Notes: a model not told the origin generated them from the letters alone. A stretch of DNA of 64,000 nucleotides from Amycolatopsis sp. WAC 01376 (GCF_003947415.1 NZ_QHKL01000001.1:620001-684000), one strand, 5' to 3'; numbered from the stretch's first letter, positions 16,411-25,523 are shown. Made by a program: numbers and translations.

Positions 16411-17561
16411 ACACCGAGATGGACGAGGCTCTCCTTCGCGGCCTCACACCGAACGTCCTCGGAATCCTCGTCCGCCGCGGAGCCGATTTCGCGGCGGCCG
16501 AGGACGCCGTGCAGGAAGCGCTGATCGAGGCCGTCCGCGTCTGGCCAGGTGACCGGCCGAAGGATCCGAAGGGCTGGCTCGTCACCGTCGCCTGGCGCAA
16601 ATTCCTCGACATGGCCCGATCGGATGCCGCCCGTCGCCGTCGCGAGGACGTCGTCGAAGAGGAACCGGAACCCGGGCCCGCCCCCGCGGTGGACGACACG
16701 CTGCAGCTCTACTTCCTGTGCGCCCACCCGTCGCTGACGCCGTCGTCGGCGGTCGCGCTCACCCTGCGCGCCGTCGGCGGGCTGACCACCCGGCAGATCG
16801 CGCAGGCGTACCTGGTGCCCGAAGCGACCATGGCGCAGCGCATCAGCCGGGCCAAACGCACCGTCTCCGCGGTGCGTTTCGACCAGGCGGGTGACGTCGC
16901 CACCGTGCTCCGCGTGCTCTACCTGGTGTTCAACGAGGGCTACTCCGGCGACGTCGACCTCGCCGCCGAAGCCATCCGGCTCACCCGGCGGCTCTCGGCC
17001 TCGATCGACCATCCCGAGGTGCGGGGGCTGCTCGCCCTCATGCTGCTCCACCACGCCCGGCGCGCCGCCAGGACGACTCCCGGCGGCGACCTGGTGCCGC
17101 TGGCCGAACAGGACCGCGGCGAATGGGACACGCGCCTGATCGCGGAGGGCGTCGAAATCCTGCAAGCGGCGCTGGCGCGCGACAGGCTGGGCGAGTTCCA
17201 GGCGCAGGCCGCCATCGCGGCGCTCCACGCCGACGCGCCTGCCGCCGAGGAGACCGACTGGGTGCAGATCGTCGAGTGGTACGACGAACTCGCGCGGCTG
17301 ACCGGCAGCCCGGTCGTCCGGCTCAACCGCGCGGTGGCCGTCGGCGAGGCGGACGGACCGCGCGCGGGCCTTGCCGCGCTGGCGAAACTGGACGACTCGC
17401 TGCCGCGGTACACGGCGGTGGCGGCGTACCTCCACGAGCGCGACGGCGACCTGACGACGGCGGCGCGGCTGTACAGCGAGGCCGCCGAAAAGGCGGCCAA
17501 CCTGGCCGAGCACGCCCACCTGACGCGTCAGGCCGCGCGGCTCAACGCCCTCAAGAAGTGA
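16407..17561 (+). CDS. ECF42-type RNA polymerase sigma factor with C-terminal extension
   Basis: A 384-residue sigma-70-family protein. Residues about 1-80 hold region 2 (DAVQEALIEAVRVWP, PKGWLVTVAWRKFLD) and about 105-160 hold region 4 (LTTRQIAQAYLVPEATMAQRISRAKRTV). The remaining 220 residues form a helical, TPR-like domain (DUF6596) characteristic of the ECF42 group, which has no anti-sigma factor and is thought to use this domain for control. The start is the GTG at 16407 coupled to the YCII stop; the ATG at 16419 is an alternative. It overlaps marR by 11 bp. Confidence 0.88.
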   Translation: MNTEMDEALLRGLTPNVLGILVRRGADFAAAEDAVQEALIEAVRVWPGDRPKDPKGWLVTVAWRKFLDMARSDAARRRREDVVEEEPEPGPAPAVDDTLQLYFLCAHPSLTPSSAVALTLRAVGGLTTRQIAQAYLVPEATMAQRISRAKRTVSAVRFDQAGDVATVLRVLYLVFNEGYSGDVDLAAEAIRLTRRLSASIDHPEVRGLLALMLLHHARRAARTTPGGDLVPLAEQDRGEWDTRLIAEGVEILQAALARDRLGEFQAQAAIAALHADAPAAEETDWVQIVEWYDELARLTGSPVVRLNRAVAVGEADGPRAGLAALAKLDDSLPRYTAVAAYLHERDGDLTTAARLYSEAAEKAANLAEHAHLTRQAARLNALKK

Positions 17562-18054
17562 CCGGTGGCAGCCGCGGGAGACCGTCGATCTCCGACAGGT
17601 GCTCCAGCACACGGCCGAAAGCCTGCCCCAGCACCTGTTGCTCTTCGGGGCTCAGCAGGTCGATCAAATGCTCCCGGACGCCCTCGACGTGCGTCGGCGC
17701 GGCACCCGCCAGCAGTTCCGCGCCGCGTCCGGTCATCTCCGCGACCACGCCGCGTTTGTCCGCCGGGTCACGGGTGCGGCGGATCAGCCCGTCGGCCTCC
17801 AGCCGGACCATCTGGTGCGAAAGCCTGCTCTTGGTCGAGCCGAGCATGCTCGCCAGCTCCGTCATCCGCATCCGGTTGTCGGACTGGAGCGAAAGGCAGA
17901 CCAGGACCTCGTAGTCGGCGAGCGTGACGTCGTGCCGCTCGGAGAGTTCGCGATGCAGACGCTGCCGCAGCCGCATGGTGGCGACGATGTACGAGCGCCA
18001 AGCGACCATCTCCGACTCGGACAGCCAGCGCACTTCCTTCTGCTCCACCGCCAT
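17551..18054 (-). CDS. MarR-family transcriptional regulator
   Basis: A 167-residue protein from the ATG at 18054 (MAVEQKEVRW). It has the MarR winged helix: ADYEVLVCLSLQSDNRMRMTEL, then SMLGSTKSRLSHQMVRLEADGLIRR with the DPADKRGV wing. The N- and C-terminal helices serve dimerisation. It is probably a repressor responding to a small aromatic ligand; the target is unknown. It converges on the sigma factor gene with an 11-bp overlap. An upstream in-frame ATG at 18090 is possible. Confidence 0.85.
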   Translation of the reverse strand: MAVEQKEVRWLSESEMVAWRSYIVATMRLRQRLHRELSERHDVTLADYEVLVCLSLQSDNRMRMTELASMLGSTKSRLSHQMVRLEADGLIRRTRDPADKRGVVAEMTGRGAELLAGAAPTHVEGVREHLIDLLSPEEQQVLGQAFGRVLEHLSEIDGLPRLPPVTS

Positions 18055-18592
18055 CCACGCAGCGTAGAGCGTTGATCGCGCAAGGCGCATACCCGCCGGT
18101 CACTTTTCGGCCGGTGAAAAACCCGGCGGGACATTCGCCCGAAGGAGGGTTACGAAAAGGTTGAGACTCGGCGCGAAAAGGCGCATTCTTCTTGTCAGCG
18201 GATGGTCGGGCAAGTATCGGGCGATCTCCACGGACGATCGCCGGGCTCGCTCCCAGCCGGGAAGGGTCAAGGTGGTGGTATGGCGGGTGATTCTCGCGGT
18301 TGACCGCCTGCTGTGTCCCGCGACCGGAACGGAATGGACCGGGTCGGTCGCGACTGCGAACAGCGACGAACGCGGGCATCTCAGATGCGCACGACAATTC
18401 TCGCGCATTCGGCGTCACTCCGGCCTGTTTCGGGTTCGCGGCCTCTTCGACCGCCTCGGCAGTGCCCGGCGCCGGCCCGATGATCGCGGCCGACCGGCGA
18501 CAAGTACAAGACAACCTCGGTAGTCCTGGGTGCGGCCGCGCTGCGTGGCCGCACCCAGGCATATCCGGCCTCTTCCGGCTACGCTTTCCCCC
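18055..18592. other. Intergenic region with a 13-bp stem hairpin
   Basis: No convincing gene is present. A frame from a TTG at 18161 (to 18523) has GAAGGAGG upstream, but its third-position GC is clearly below that of the neighbours. At 18525-18559, CCTGGGTGCGGCC pairs with GGCCGCACCCAGG around a 9-nt loop, a terminator-like hairpin just before the -10 box of the metallopeptidase gene. Confidence 0.55.
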
Positions 18593-19510
18593 GTGCGATT
18601 CGACGAAGGCGCGGGCCTGGACACCTCCGAGGTCGAGGACCTGCGCGGCGGTGGTGGCGGTGGCGGTATCGGCGGCCGGGTGGCACTCGGCGGCGGCGGG
18701 CTCAGCGTGGTCGGCCTCGTCATCTACTTCCTGATGTCCCAATTCGGCGGCGTGAGCCTGAACCCGTCTTCGAGTGGGCTCGGTGGTCTGGGCTCCGGAC
18801 AGCAGATGGACAACACGTCGCTGTCGCAGGAATGCAAGACCGGCGCGGACGCGAACCGCAACCACGACTGCGCGATCGTCGCCACCATCAACTCGATCCA
18901 GGACTACTGGGGCCAGGAGTTCCAGCGGTCCGGCTCCACGTATCGCAAGGCCGTCACCAACTTCTTCAACGGGGGCGTGAACACGGCCTGCGGCAGCGCG
19001 ACTTCGGACGTCGGGCCCTTCTACTGCCCCGGCGACTCAGAGGTCTACATCGATCTCGCGTTCTTCAACGAACTCCGCACCCGGTTCGGCGCGCAGGGCG
19101 GGCCGTTCGCGGAGGCGTACGTGCTGGCCCACGAATACGGCCACCACGTGCAGAACCTCACCGGAGTGTCCAAAAAGGGCACCGGCAGCGGGCCGACCTC
19201 GGGCTCGGTGCGGCTCGAACTCCAGGCCGACTGCTACGCCGGCGTCTGGGCGAACCACGCCACGACCACGCCGACCGAGTCGGGGCGGCCACTGCTCACC
19301 GAGCTCACCCAGGAGGACATCAACTCCGCCCTGGACACCGCTTCGCGGATCGGCGACGACTACATCCAGTCCAAACTCGGCAGCGGCCGGGTCGACGAGT
19401 CGCAGTTCAGCCACGGCACTTCGGCGCAGCGGAAGAAGTGGTTCACCACCGGCTTCCAGACCGGCCAGCCGGCGCGGTGCGACACCTTCGCGACCAACAG
19501 CCTGGGCTGA
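18593..19510 (+). CDS. Neutral zinc metallopeptidase (YpfJ/KPN_02809 family)
   Basis: A 305-residue protein. It has an acidic start (MRFDEGAGLDTSEVEDLRGG), a Gly-rich stretch, one membrane helix at about 30-50 (GLSVVGLVIYFLMSQ), and an extracytoplasmic putative metallopeptidase domain with HEYGHHVQNLTG and the downstream LELQADCYAGVWA that supplies further ligands. This is the plan of the Pfam zinc_peptidase family PF04228. The GTG start is 7 nt after TACGCT (18580-18585), so the mRNA is probably leaderless. The biological substrate is unknown. Confidence 0.88.
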   Translation: MRFDEGAGLDTSEVEDLRGGGGGGGIGGRVALGGGGLSVVGLVIYFLMSQFGGVSLNPSSSGLGGLGSGQQMDNTSLSQECKTGADANRNHDCAIVATINSIQDYWGQEFQRSGSTYRKAVTNFFNGGVNTACGSATSDVGPFYCPGDSEVYIDLAFFNELRTRFGAQGGPFAEAYVLAHEYGHHVQNLTGVSKKGTGSGPTSGSVRLELQADCYAGVWANHATTTPTESGRPLLTELTQEDINSALDTASRIGDDYIQSKLGSGRVDESQFSHGTSAQRKKWFTTGFQTGQPARCDTFATNSLG

Positions 19511-19539
19511 GTTCCCCTCGTCCGGCGCTGCTGGCTCGC

Positions 19540-19602
19540 CCGGTGCGCCCAATGTGGCATTGGGGACGCTGAGCGCCACCAATGCCACATTGGGCGCACC
19601 GG
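19540..19602. repeat. 24-bp-arm palindrome, AATGTGGCATT family
   Basis: CCGGTGCGCCCAATGTGGCA and four more bases (19540-19563) are perfectly repeated in reverse complement at 19579-19602, with a 15-nt loop starting GGACGCT. A close relative with the same core and loop is at 41786-41844. It lies downstream of the metallopeptidase gene, before a second hairpin. Confidence 0.85.
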
Positions 19603-19656
19603 TCTCCAGCTGTCCGAGTCTCCTGAGTAGCGCACCTACCCCTCCCCAGACGCTAG

Positions 19657-19699
19657 GAAAGGACCGTTCCTTGCAAATTTTGCAAGGAACGGTCCTTTC
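19657..19699. terminator. TTGCAAA-core palindrome between convergent genes
   Basis: Arms of 21 bp (19657-19677 and 19679-19699) are perfect around one central base. The outer arm is GAAAGGACCGTTCC and the core is TTGCAAA-T-TTTGCAA. It lies between the metallopeptidase and M28 peptidase genes and is suited to stop transcription in both directions. Confidence 0.75.
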
Positions 19700-19718
19700 A
19701 TTGCGCTTGAAAGAGCTA

Positions 19719-21266
19719 CTACGCGGCGACGTGGCCGTGGTGGTCGTCAGCGTGGACGGAAGCAGTCATGCTCCGCTGCTGGGACCGCTCCGCGGCGCGA
19801 AGGGCCTTCGCCTTCGTGGCCGAGGCACCCGAGACACCGTTGATGTTCGCGGTGCTGGTCGCGTACACGCCCAGCGCCCAGGCGACGGCGTCCGAGTTGC
19901 GCTCGAGCGCGACACGGTCGACGTTGCCGAGGTTGTCGCAAGCCTGGTGGTAGCACTTGTCGTAAGGAACGTTGGCGCTACCGCCCCACTTCGCGGCCTG
20001 TGCGGCGGTCTTCACGCCTTCGGCGCCGGTGAACAGGCCACCGGCCGGGATGCCGACCGCGATGAACTGGCCGTAGTCGGAACGACCGGTGAAGTCCGTG
20101 CCTTCGACCGGGACACCCTTGCCCAGCTGCAGGTAGTCCACGAGCGTCTGCTCGAGCTGCGCGGAACCATACGGGCCCGCACCCGCGCCGACACCGTCGG
20201 AGTTGTCACCGTCGTAGGCGAAGTACGCCGCGTTCGGCGAGCCGATCATGTCGTAGTTGTAGTACAGCGCGATGTTGAGCTGCTCTTCGAAGCTCAGCGA
20301 GTTGACGTAGTGGGTCGAGCCGACGAGACCGAACTCCTCGGCGCTCCACCAGCCGAAGCGGACGGCGTTGTTGGCCTTGGGCTGGCTGCCCAGCTGCAGC
20401 GCGGTCTCCAGCAGCGCGGCGGAACCGGTGCCGTTGTCGTTGATGCCGGGGCCTTCGGTGACGCTGTCGAGGTGGGCGCCGAGCATCACGACGTTGTCCT
20501 TGCGACCGGTCTTGGTCTCGGCGAGGACGTTGTAGCTGGTCCGCTCCTCCTGGAAGGCGCGCAGGTCGAGGGTGACCGAGGAGCCTGCCTTGGTGGCGAG
20601 CGCCTGGCCGTCGGCCTGGGTGATGCCGCCGGTCGGGATCTTGCCCGCGGCCGGGTCGCCGAGGGTGCCGTTGACCGGGCCCGGGACGTTGTTGTAGACG
20701 ATCGCGCCGACAGCGCCGGCCGCGGCGGCGGTCGCCTGCTTCTGCGCGAAGGAGCAGCCACCGCGCTGGATCAGGGCGATCTTGCCGGCGACTCCGCCGG
20801 CGTAGTCGGTGGCCTCACAGCCGCTCGTGTCGTCGACCGGGACCACGGCGAGCGGGGCGGTGATTCCGCCCGCGGGCGTCGACGGGCTGTAGGACATGAT
20901 GATGATCGGGACGTCGGCGCCCGCGACCGTCAGCTGCTCCGCGAGGGTCTCCGCGTAGGTGAACGGGAACTCCTGCCGCGTGACCGAGTACCCGGCCTGC
21001 TCCAGCTTGGTGGCGATGTATTCCGCGGACTTCTTGTGCCCTTCGGTGCTGGCGGCGCGGCGGCCGCCGTTCGCGTCCGAGATCCGCTGCATGGCGATCA
21101 GATGCCGGTTGACGTTGTTCACGTCGACCTTCTTGACGAGCTGTTTGGCCAGGGCGGGGCCCTCGAGCCCGGTCGCGGCGGTCGCAGCGGGAACCACTCC
21201 GACCGTGAGCGCGGCGGTGGCCATCACCACGATCGAGGGAACAATGCTTCTTCGCGAATATGACAT
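19719..21266 (-). CDS. Secreted M28-family aminopeptidase with PA domain
   Basis: A 515-residue exported protein: signal peptide (MSYSRRSIVPSIVVMATAAL, cleavage near ATAATG), then an M28 peptidase domain interrupted by a protease-associated domain (residues about 130-250, GCEATDYAGGVAGKIALIQ). Zinc ligands and catalytic residues are visible: GAHLDSV, INDNGTGS, SAEEFGLVG, YDMIGS and CYHQACD. It resembles the Streptomyces aminopeptidase S type. It should release N-terminal residues outside the cell. The start at 21266 is preceded by AAAGGTG. Confidence 0.9.
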   Translation of the reverse strand: MSYSRRSIVPSIVVMATAALTVGVVPAATAATGLEGPALAKQLVKKVDVNNVNRHLIAMQRISDANGGRRAASTEGHKKSAEYIATKLEQAGYSVTRQEFPFTYAETLAEQLTVAGADVPIIIMSYSPSTPAGGITAPLAVVPVDDTSGCEATDYAGGVAGKIALIQRGGCSFAQKQATAAAAGAVGAIVYNNVPGPVNGTLGDPAAGKIPTGGITQADGQALATKAGSSVTLDLRAFQEERTSYNVLAETKTGRKDNVVMLGAHLDSVTEGPGINDNGTGSAALLETALQLGSQPKANNAVRFGWWSAEEFGLVGSTHYVNSLSFEEQLNIALYYNYDMIGSPNAAYFAYDGDNSDGVGAGAGPYGSAQLEQTLVDYLQLGKGVPVEGTDFTGRSDYGQFIAVGIPAGGLFTGAEGVKTAAQAAKWGGSANVPYDKCYHQACDNLGNVDRVALERNSDAVAWALGVYATSTANINGVSGASATKAKALRAAERSQQRSMTASVHADDHHGHVAA

Positions 21267-21346
21267 GAGCGTCACCTTTATGTGGTTTGCGCCACAGGTC
21301 AACCGACGTTCGGCGGACTTTACAACACCGGGATAGGGTCGCTTGT

Positions 21347-22324
21347 ATGTACGCGATCACCATCCGTGAGCCTGGCGATCCCGATGTTCTCGAATGGACA
21401 GAGGTCCCGGATCCGACCGCGGATTCGGGCGAAGTCGTCATCGAGGTCGCCGCGAGCGCCGTCAACCGCGCTGACCTGCTGCAACGCCAGGGCAACTACC
21501 CGCCCCCGCCGGGGGCGAGCGAAATTCTCGGGCTCGAATGTTCGGGCACGATCGCCGAAATCGGCGAAGGCGTCGAGGGATGGCGAATCGGCGACGAAGT
21601 TTGTGCTTTGCTCGCCGGTGGCGGCTATGGGGAAAAGGTCGCCGTCCCGGCGGGACAACTGCTTCCGCTTCCCGCCGAAGTCGAATTGCTCGCGGCCGCC
21701 GGACTGCCCGAAGTCGCGTGCACGGTCTGGGCGAATGTGGTGATGCACGCCAAGCTGTCCGAAGGCGAGGTCCTGCTCGTCCACGGCGGGGCGGGCGGCA
21801 TCGGCACGCACGCGATCCAGGTCGCCAAGGCGCTCGGCGCGACGGTCGCGGTGACGGCTGGTTCGGAAGACCGGCTGGAGAGCTGCCGCCAGCTCGGCGC
21901 CGACATCGCGATCAACTACAAGGAACAGGATTTCGTCGAAGTCCTGCGCGCCGAGACCGGCGGCGCCAACGTCATCCTCGACAACATGGGCGCCAAGTAC
22001 CTCGACCGCAACGTCGACGCGCTCACGACGGACGGGCGCCTCGTGATCATCGGCATGCAGGGCGGGGTCAAGGGCGAGCTCAACATCGGCAAGCTGCTCG
22101 GCAAACGCGTGAGTGTCTACGCCGCGGGACTGCGGTCGCGGCCGCTGGAGCAGAAGGCGGCGATCGTCGCCGACGTCCGCGAACGGCTGTGGCCGCTGGT
22201 GGAGCAGGGTTCGGTGCAGCCGATCGTCGGCCAGGTCGTCCCGATGGCCGAGGCCGCGTCCGCGCACCGCGCTTTGGAGGAAGGCACGGTTTTCGGCAAG
22301 GTTCTGCTCGCCGCGAAGTCTTAG
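21347..22324 (+). CDS. NAD(P)H quinone oxidoreductase, zinc-independent MDR family
   Basis: A 325-residue medium-chain reductase. It has a GroES-like N-terminal domain (NRADLLQRQGNYPPPPGAS, LGLECSGTIAEIG) and a Rossmann domain with LVHGGAGGIGTHAIQVAK. The cysteine cluster of zinc alcohol dehydrogenases is absent, matching the PIG3/quinone oxidoreductase type. The ATG lies 7 nt after TAGGGT (21334-21339), indicating a leaderless mRNA. It converges with the next gene with a 4-bp overlap. Its neighbours mirror the M. tuberculosis Rv3777-Rv3778c pair. Confidence 0.88.
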   Translation: MYAITIREPGDPDVLEWTEVPDPTADSGEVVIEVAASAVNRADLLQRQGNYPPPPGASEILGLECSGTIAEIGEGVEGWRIGDEVCALLAGGGYGEKVAVPAGQLLPLPAEVELLAAAGLPEVACTVWANVVMHAKLSEGEVLLVHGGAGGIGTHAIQVAKALGATVAVTAGSEDRLESCRQLGADIAINYKEQDFVEVLRAETGGANVILDNMGAKYLDRNVDALTTDGRLVIIGMQGGVKGELNIGKLLGKRVSVYAAGLRSRPLEQKAAIVADVRERLWPLVEQGSVQPIVGQVVPMAEAASAHRALEEGTVFGKVLLAAKS

Positions 22325-23520
22325 CGGATCTCTTCCAGCACCCGGACGAGCTGGTTGACCTCGAAGACGTTCGAGTAGTGCGCGAGGCCGATGCGGACGG
22401 CGCCGCCGACTTCGGCGGCGCCGAGCGAACCGAAGACGCCGCTCGTGCCGTCGTCGGCGAAGGCGCAGAGCCCCTGGGACGCCAGGTATTCGGCGACCTC
22501 GGGCGCCTTCTTGCCCGCGACGGCGAACGCGAGCGCGGGGATCCGGCGCATGGCGTCGCCGATGACCATGACATGCCGCAGCGACCGCAGTTCGGTGGAC
22601 AGCTGCGCCAGAAGTCCCGCGTGGTACGACTTCGCCGAGCCCAGCGACGTCACCAGCTTTTCGCGCCGCGAGCCCATCGCCGCGTCGTCCAATCCGGCCA
22701 GATAGTCGATCGACGCGATCAAGCCGGCCAGCAACGGATACGCGTGCGGCCCGAGCTCCATCCTCGCCGGACCGCGGGCGGCCGGGTCGAGCGAGACCGA
22801 CGGCAGGCGTTCGAGCAGTTCGGGGTCGCGGAAGACCAGCGCCCCCACCGAGGGCCCGCCCCAGGCCTGCGCCGAAACGACCATCACGTCGGCGCCGAGC
22901 GCGTTGAGGTCCAGCGGTACGAACGGCGCCGCGTACGTCGCGTCGACGACGACCAGTGCGCCGACGCGTTTGGCGAACTCGATCACCGTCGGGACGTCGG
23001 GGCGCGTGCCGACCGAACCGGACGCCAGCGTGACCGCGACGGCCTTGGTGCGCGCGGACACGAGGTTCTCGTACTGCCACGCGGGCAGCTCGCAGGTCTC
23101 GATGTCGATCTCGCCCCAGCGCACGACCGCGCCGACCCGTTTCGCCGCGCGGCGCCACGGCGCGAGGTTGGCCTCTTCGTCGAGCCGGGACACGACGACC
23201 TCGTCGCCGATCGTCCAGCGATCGGCCATCGCGTCGACGAGACGGCGGATGAGGTCGGGCGCGTTGGGCCCGAGCACGACTCCGGCCGGGTCGGCGCCGA
23301 CCAGGTCGGCGACCGCCCGGCGAGCGGCCGTGACAATGCTTTCCGCGCGCTGGGAGGCCGGAAACGCTCCGCCCGGTCCGGACACCGGAGCGCGCATGGC
23401 CGTGGATACGGCCGAAGCGACCTGTTCAGGTACGAGCATTCCGGCGGCGCCGTCGAAGTGAATCCAGCCGTCACCCAGCGCGGGAAACAACCCACGGATA
23501 CGAGCGACGTCGAACGCCAT
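22321..23520 (-). CDS. Cysteine desulfurase-like class V aminotransferase fold, PLP lysine missing
   Basis: A 399-residue protein with the class V aminotransferase plan: LFPALGDGWIHFDGAAG at the start, HFDGAAG in the substrate region, VVVDATYAAPF in the PLP-binding Asp region. At the position of the catalytic lysine, where family members have HK followed by a small loop and GP, this protein has SAQAWGGPSVG; residue 218 is Gln and 219 Ala. So it cannot form the usual internal aldimine. The M. tuberculosis neighbour of the same synteny (Rv3778c) appears, from memory, to share this change. The gene is probably leaderless (TACGGT 6 nt before ATG). Confidence 0.8.
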   Translation of the reverse strand: MAFDVARIRGLFPALGDGWIHFDGAAGMLVPEQVASAVSTAMRAPVSGPGGAFPASQRAESIVTAARRAVADLVGADPAGVVLGPNAPDLIRRLVDAMADRWTIGDEVVVSRLDEEANLAPWRRAAKRVGAVVRWGEIDIETCELPAWQYENLVSARTKAVAVTLASGSVGTRPDVPTVIEFAKRVGALVVVDATYAAPFVPLDLNALGADVMVVSAQAWGGPSVGALVFRDPELLERLPSVSLDPAARGPARMELGPHAYPLLAGLIASIDYLAGLDDAAMGSRREKLVTSLGSAKSYHAGLLAQLSTELRSLRHVMVIGDAMRRIPALAFAVAGKKAPEVAEYLASQGLCAFADDGTSGVFGSLGAAEVGGAVRIGLAHYSNVFEVNQLVRVLEEIR

Positions 23521-23663
23521 GGGGACACCGTACGGACGTGCCGTTTGGCGCTTTACCCGGGGTTGGCTGCCCGAACACGGGGTGCGACGATTCCCGCTAC
23601 GCTCGGAGACGGCGCCGAAAACCACACTGCGCTTTGCGCCCGACGTAGGCCAGGATGGAGCAC

Positions 23664-24260
23664 ATGACCGACCCAGTTTCCCGCGAATCGAACACCCCCG
23701 GTGACGGCGGCGGAGACTCCTCACCCCACGTGGTGGTCGTCGGACCCGACGGCACTCCGGTCGGCACCGCGCGCCTCGGCGCCCCCGGCTCCGGCGAGGA
23801 GGCGGGCCAGGAGGAGTCGCTCGGCGACCTCGTCGAAGAACCCGCCAAGGTGATGCGCATCGGCACGATGATCAAACAGCTGCTCGAGGAGGTCCGCGCC
23901 GCACCGCTGGACGACGCGAGCCGCACACGCGTGCGCGAGATCCACCAGACCTCGATCCGCGAGCTGGAACAGGCGCTGGCGCCGGAGCTGCAGGACGAGC
24001 TGGAGCGGCTGGTGCGCCCGTTCACCGAGGACTCGACGCCGTCCGATGCCGAGCTGCGGATCGCGCAAGCCCAGCTGGTCGGCTGGCTGGAAGGGCTGTT
24101 CAGCGGCATCCAGACCGCGTTGTTCGCGCAGCAGATGGCCGCGCGGGTGCAGCTGGAGCAGATGCGGCGTGGGCTCCCTGCGGGTCCCTCCGCGGGCAGC
24201 GCCCTTGGCGGTCACGGAGCCGCAGGCGGCGACGCTCACGGGCCCGGCCAGTACCTCTGA
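23664..24260 (+). CDS. bpa: Bacterial proteasome activator Bpa (PafE)
   Basis: A 198-residue protein ending in GQYL, the C-terminal motif by which Bpa rings dock on the 20S proteasome. The central region (residues about 50-150) is a long four-helix bundle (LVEEPAKVMRIGTMIKQLLEE, LSGIQTALFAQQ-type helices). Termini are Gly/Ala-rich and disordered. Bpa forms a dodecamer that opens the proteasome gate without ATP. I prefer the ATG at 23664, preceded by GGAG; the ATG at 23655 is in frame. Presence of bpa fits an actinomycete with a proteasome. Confidence 0.9.
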   Translation: MTDPVSRESNTPGDGGGDSSPHVVVVGPDGTPVGTARLGAPGSGEEAGQEESLGDLVEEPAKVMRIGTMIKQLLEEVRAAPLDDASRTRVREIHQTSIRELEQALAPELQDELERLVRPFTEDSTPSDAELRIAQAQLVGWLEGLFSGIQTALFAQQMAARVQLEQMRRGLPAGPSAGSALGGHGAAGGDAHGPGQYL

Positions 24261-24264
24261 CGCG

Positions 24265-24315
24265 CTATGAACGGTCCGTTACTTGCAAAATTTGCAAGTA
24301 ACGGACCGTTCATAG
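24265..24315. terminator. TTGCAAA-core palindrome, 25-bp arms
   Basis: Arms 24265-24289 and 24291-24315 are perfect reverse complements around one base. The outer arm is CTATGAACGGTCCGTTAC and the core TTGCAAA. It lies 4 bp after the bpa stop and before the convergent epoxide hydrolase gene. Confidence 0.8.
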
Positions 24316-24329
24316 CATCCGGCAGGCGG

Positions 24330-25484
24330 TCAGCGCAGCGGCCGGAAGAACGTCCGCAGGTCTCCGATGAGCAGGTCCGGCACCTCCAGCCCGGGGAAGT
24401 GACCCCCGCGGTCCGGAGTGGACCAGTGCACGATGTTGTCGGTGCGCTCGGCGAGGTGCCGGATCGGGAGGCCGGTGTCCTTCGGGAACACTGCCACCCC
24501 GGTGGGCACTGTGGACTTCGGCGGTTCCTCGCCCCAAGCCGGTCCCAGCGCGGCGTAGATCCGCGAAGACGAGTTCGCGGTCCCGGTGAGCCAGTAGAGC
24601 ATCACGCTGGTGAGCAGGTCGTCGCGGTCGATGGCGTCTTCCGGGAAATCACGGGAGTCCGAATAGGACTTGAACTTCTCCACCAGCCACCCGAGCTGTC
24701 CGGCGGGTGAGTCGGTGAGCCCGTAGGCAAGCGTTTGCGGTTTGGTCGCCTGGATCATCGCGTACCCCAGCTCGCCGGTCTGGAAGTCCCGCCCGCGCGC
24801 CAGCGCCGCCTCGCCCCGCGCTAGTTCGTCGCCGGTGAGGCCCACGAGATCATCCTCGGATTCGGGCACCGCGTGCGGCAGCATCGTCAGATGTGCGCCG
24901 ATCACCCGCTCCGGGCACCGGACGCCCACGTCGCGAGACACGATCGCGCCCCAGTCGCCGCCGTGCAGCCCGAAGCGCTCGTACCCGAGTCGCGACATCA
25001 GCACCTGCCAGGCATCGGCGATCCGGCCGGTGCCCCAGTTCGCGTCGGTCGTCGGCCCCGAGAAGCCGAATCCCGGCAGCGACGGCACGACGACGTGGAA
25101 CGCGTCCCCGGGATCGCCGCCGTACGCGCGCGGGTCCGAGAGGGGGCCGGCGACGTCGAGGAATTCCACAATGGACCCCGGCCAGCCGTGCGTGAGCATC
25201 AGCGGGATCGCGTCCGGCTCCGGTGACCGCGCGTGCAGGAAGTGGACGTTCGCGCCGTCGATGTTCGTCAGGAAACCGGGGAAACCGTTGAGGCGTTCCT
25301 CGTGGGCACGCCAGTCGTAGCGCAGGCGCCAGTACTCGGCGAGCTCCCGCAGGTACCCGAGCGGCGTCCCGAGCCCCCAGCCGACGCCGTCGAGCTCGTC
25401 CGGCCAGCGCGTGTTCGCCAGGCGGGCGGCGAGGTCGTCGAGGTCACGCTGGGGGACATCGATCCTGAACGGCGAGAGGGTCAT
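24330..25484 (-). CDS. Epoxide hydrolase family protein
   Basis: A 384-residue protein with an N-terminal epoxide hydrolase domain ([32 protein letters not shown]) and an alpha/beta hydrolase core: oxyanion motif HGWPGS, nucleophile Asp in GLHGGDWGA, and catalytic His in GGHFPGLE. This is the microsomal-type epoxide hydrolase plan. Two lid tyrosines normally activate the epoxide and cannot be assigned by eye. The ATG is 7 nt after TACCGT, so it probably has its own leaderless promoter separate from the upstream GT-C gene. Confidence 0.88.
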   Translation of the reverse strand: MTLSPFRIDVPQRDLDDLAARLANTRWPDELDGVGWGLGTPLGYLRELAEYWRLRYDWRAHEERLNGFPGFLTNIDGANVHFLHARSPEPDAIPLMLTHGWPGSIVEFLDVAGPLSDPRAYGGDPGDAFHVVVPSLPGFGFSGPTTDANWGTGRIADAWQVLMSRLGYERFGLHGGDWGAIVSRDVGVRCPERVIGAHLTMLPHAVPESEDDLVGLTGDELARGEAALARGRDFQTGELGYAMIQATKPQTLAYGLTDSPAGQLGWLVEKFKSYSDSRDFPEDAIDRDDLLTSVMLYWLTGTANSSSRIYAALGPAWGEEPPKSTVPTGVAVFPKDTGLPIRHLAERTDNIVHWSTPDRGGHFPGLEVPDLLIGDLRTFFRPLR

Positions 25485-25523
25485 GCGGACGACGGTAGGA
25501 GCGATCGAGGACAGCCACGGTCC

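Noticed and set aside
18161..18523. Possible gene with GAAGGAGG upstream
   Set aside because: Third-position GC is well below that of neighbouring genes, the product is Arg-rich without recognisable motifs, and the start would be TTG at poor spacing.
24267..24710. Plus-strand frame starting in the palindrome after bpa
   Set aside because: It is antisense to the epoxide hydrolase gene, which has full family motifs; the start lies inside a palindrome.
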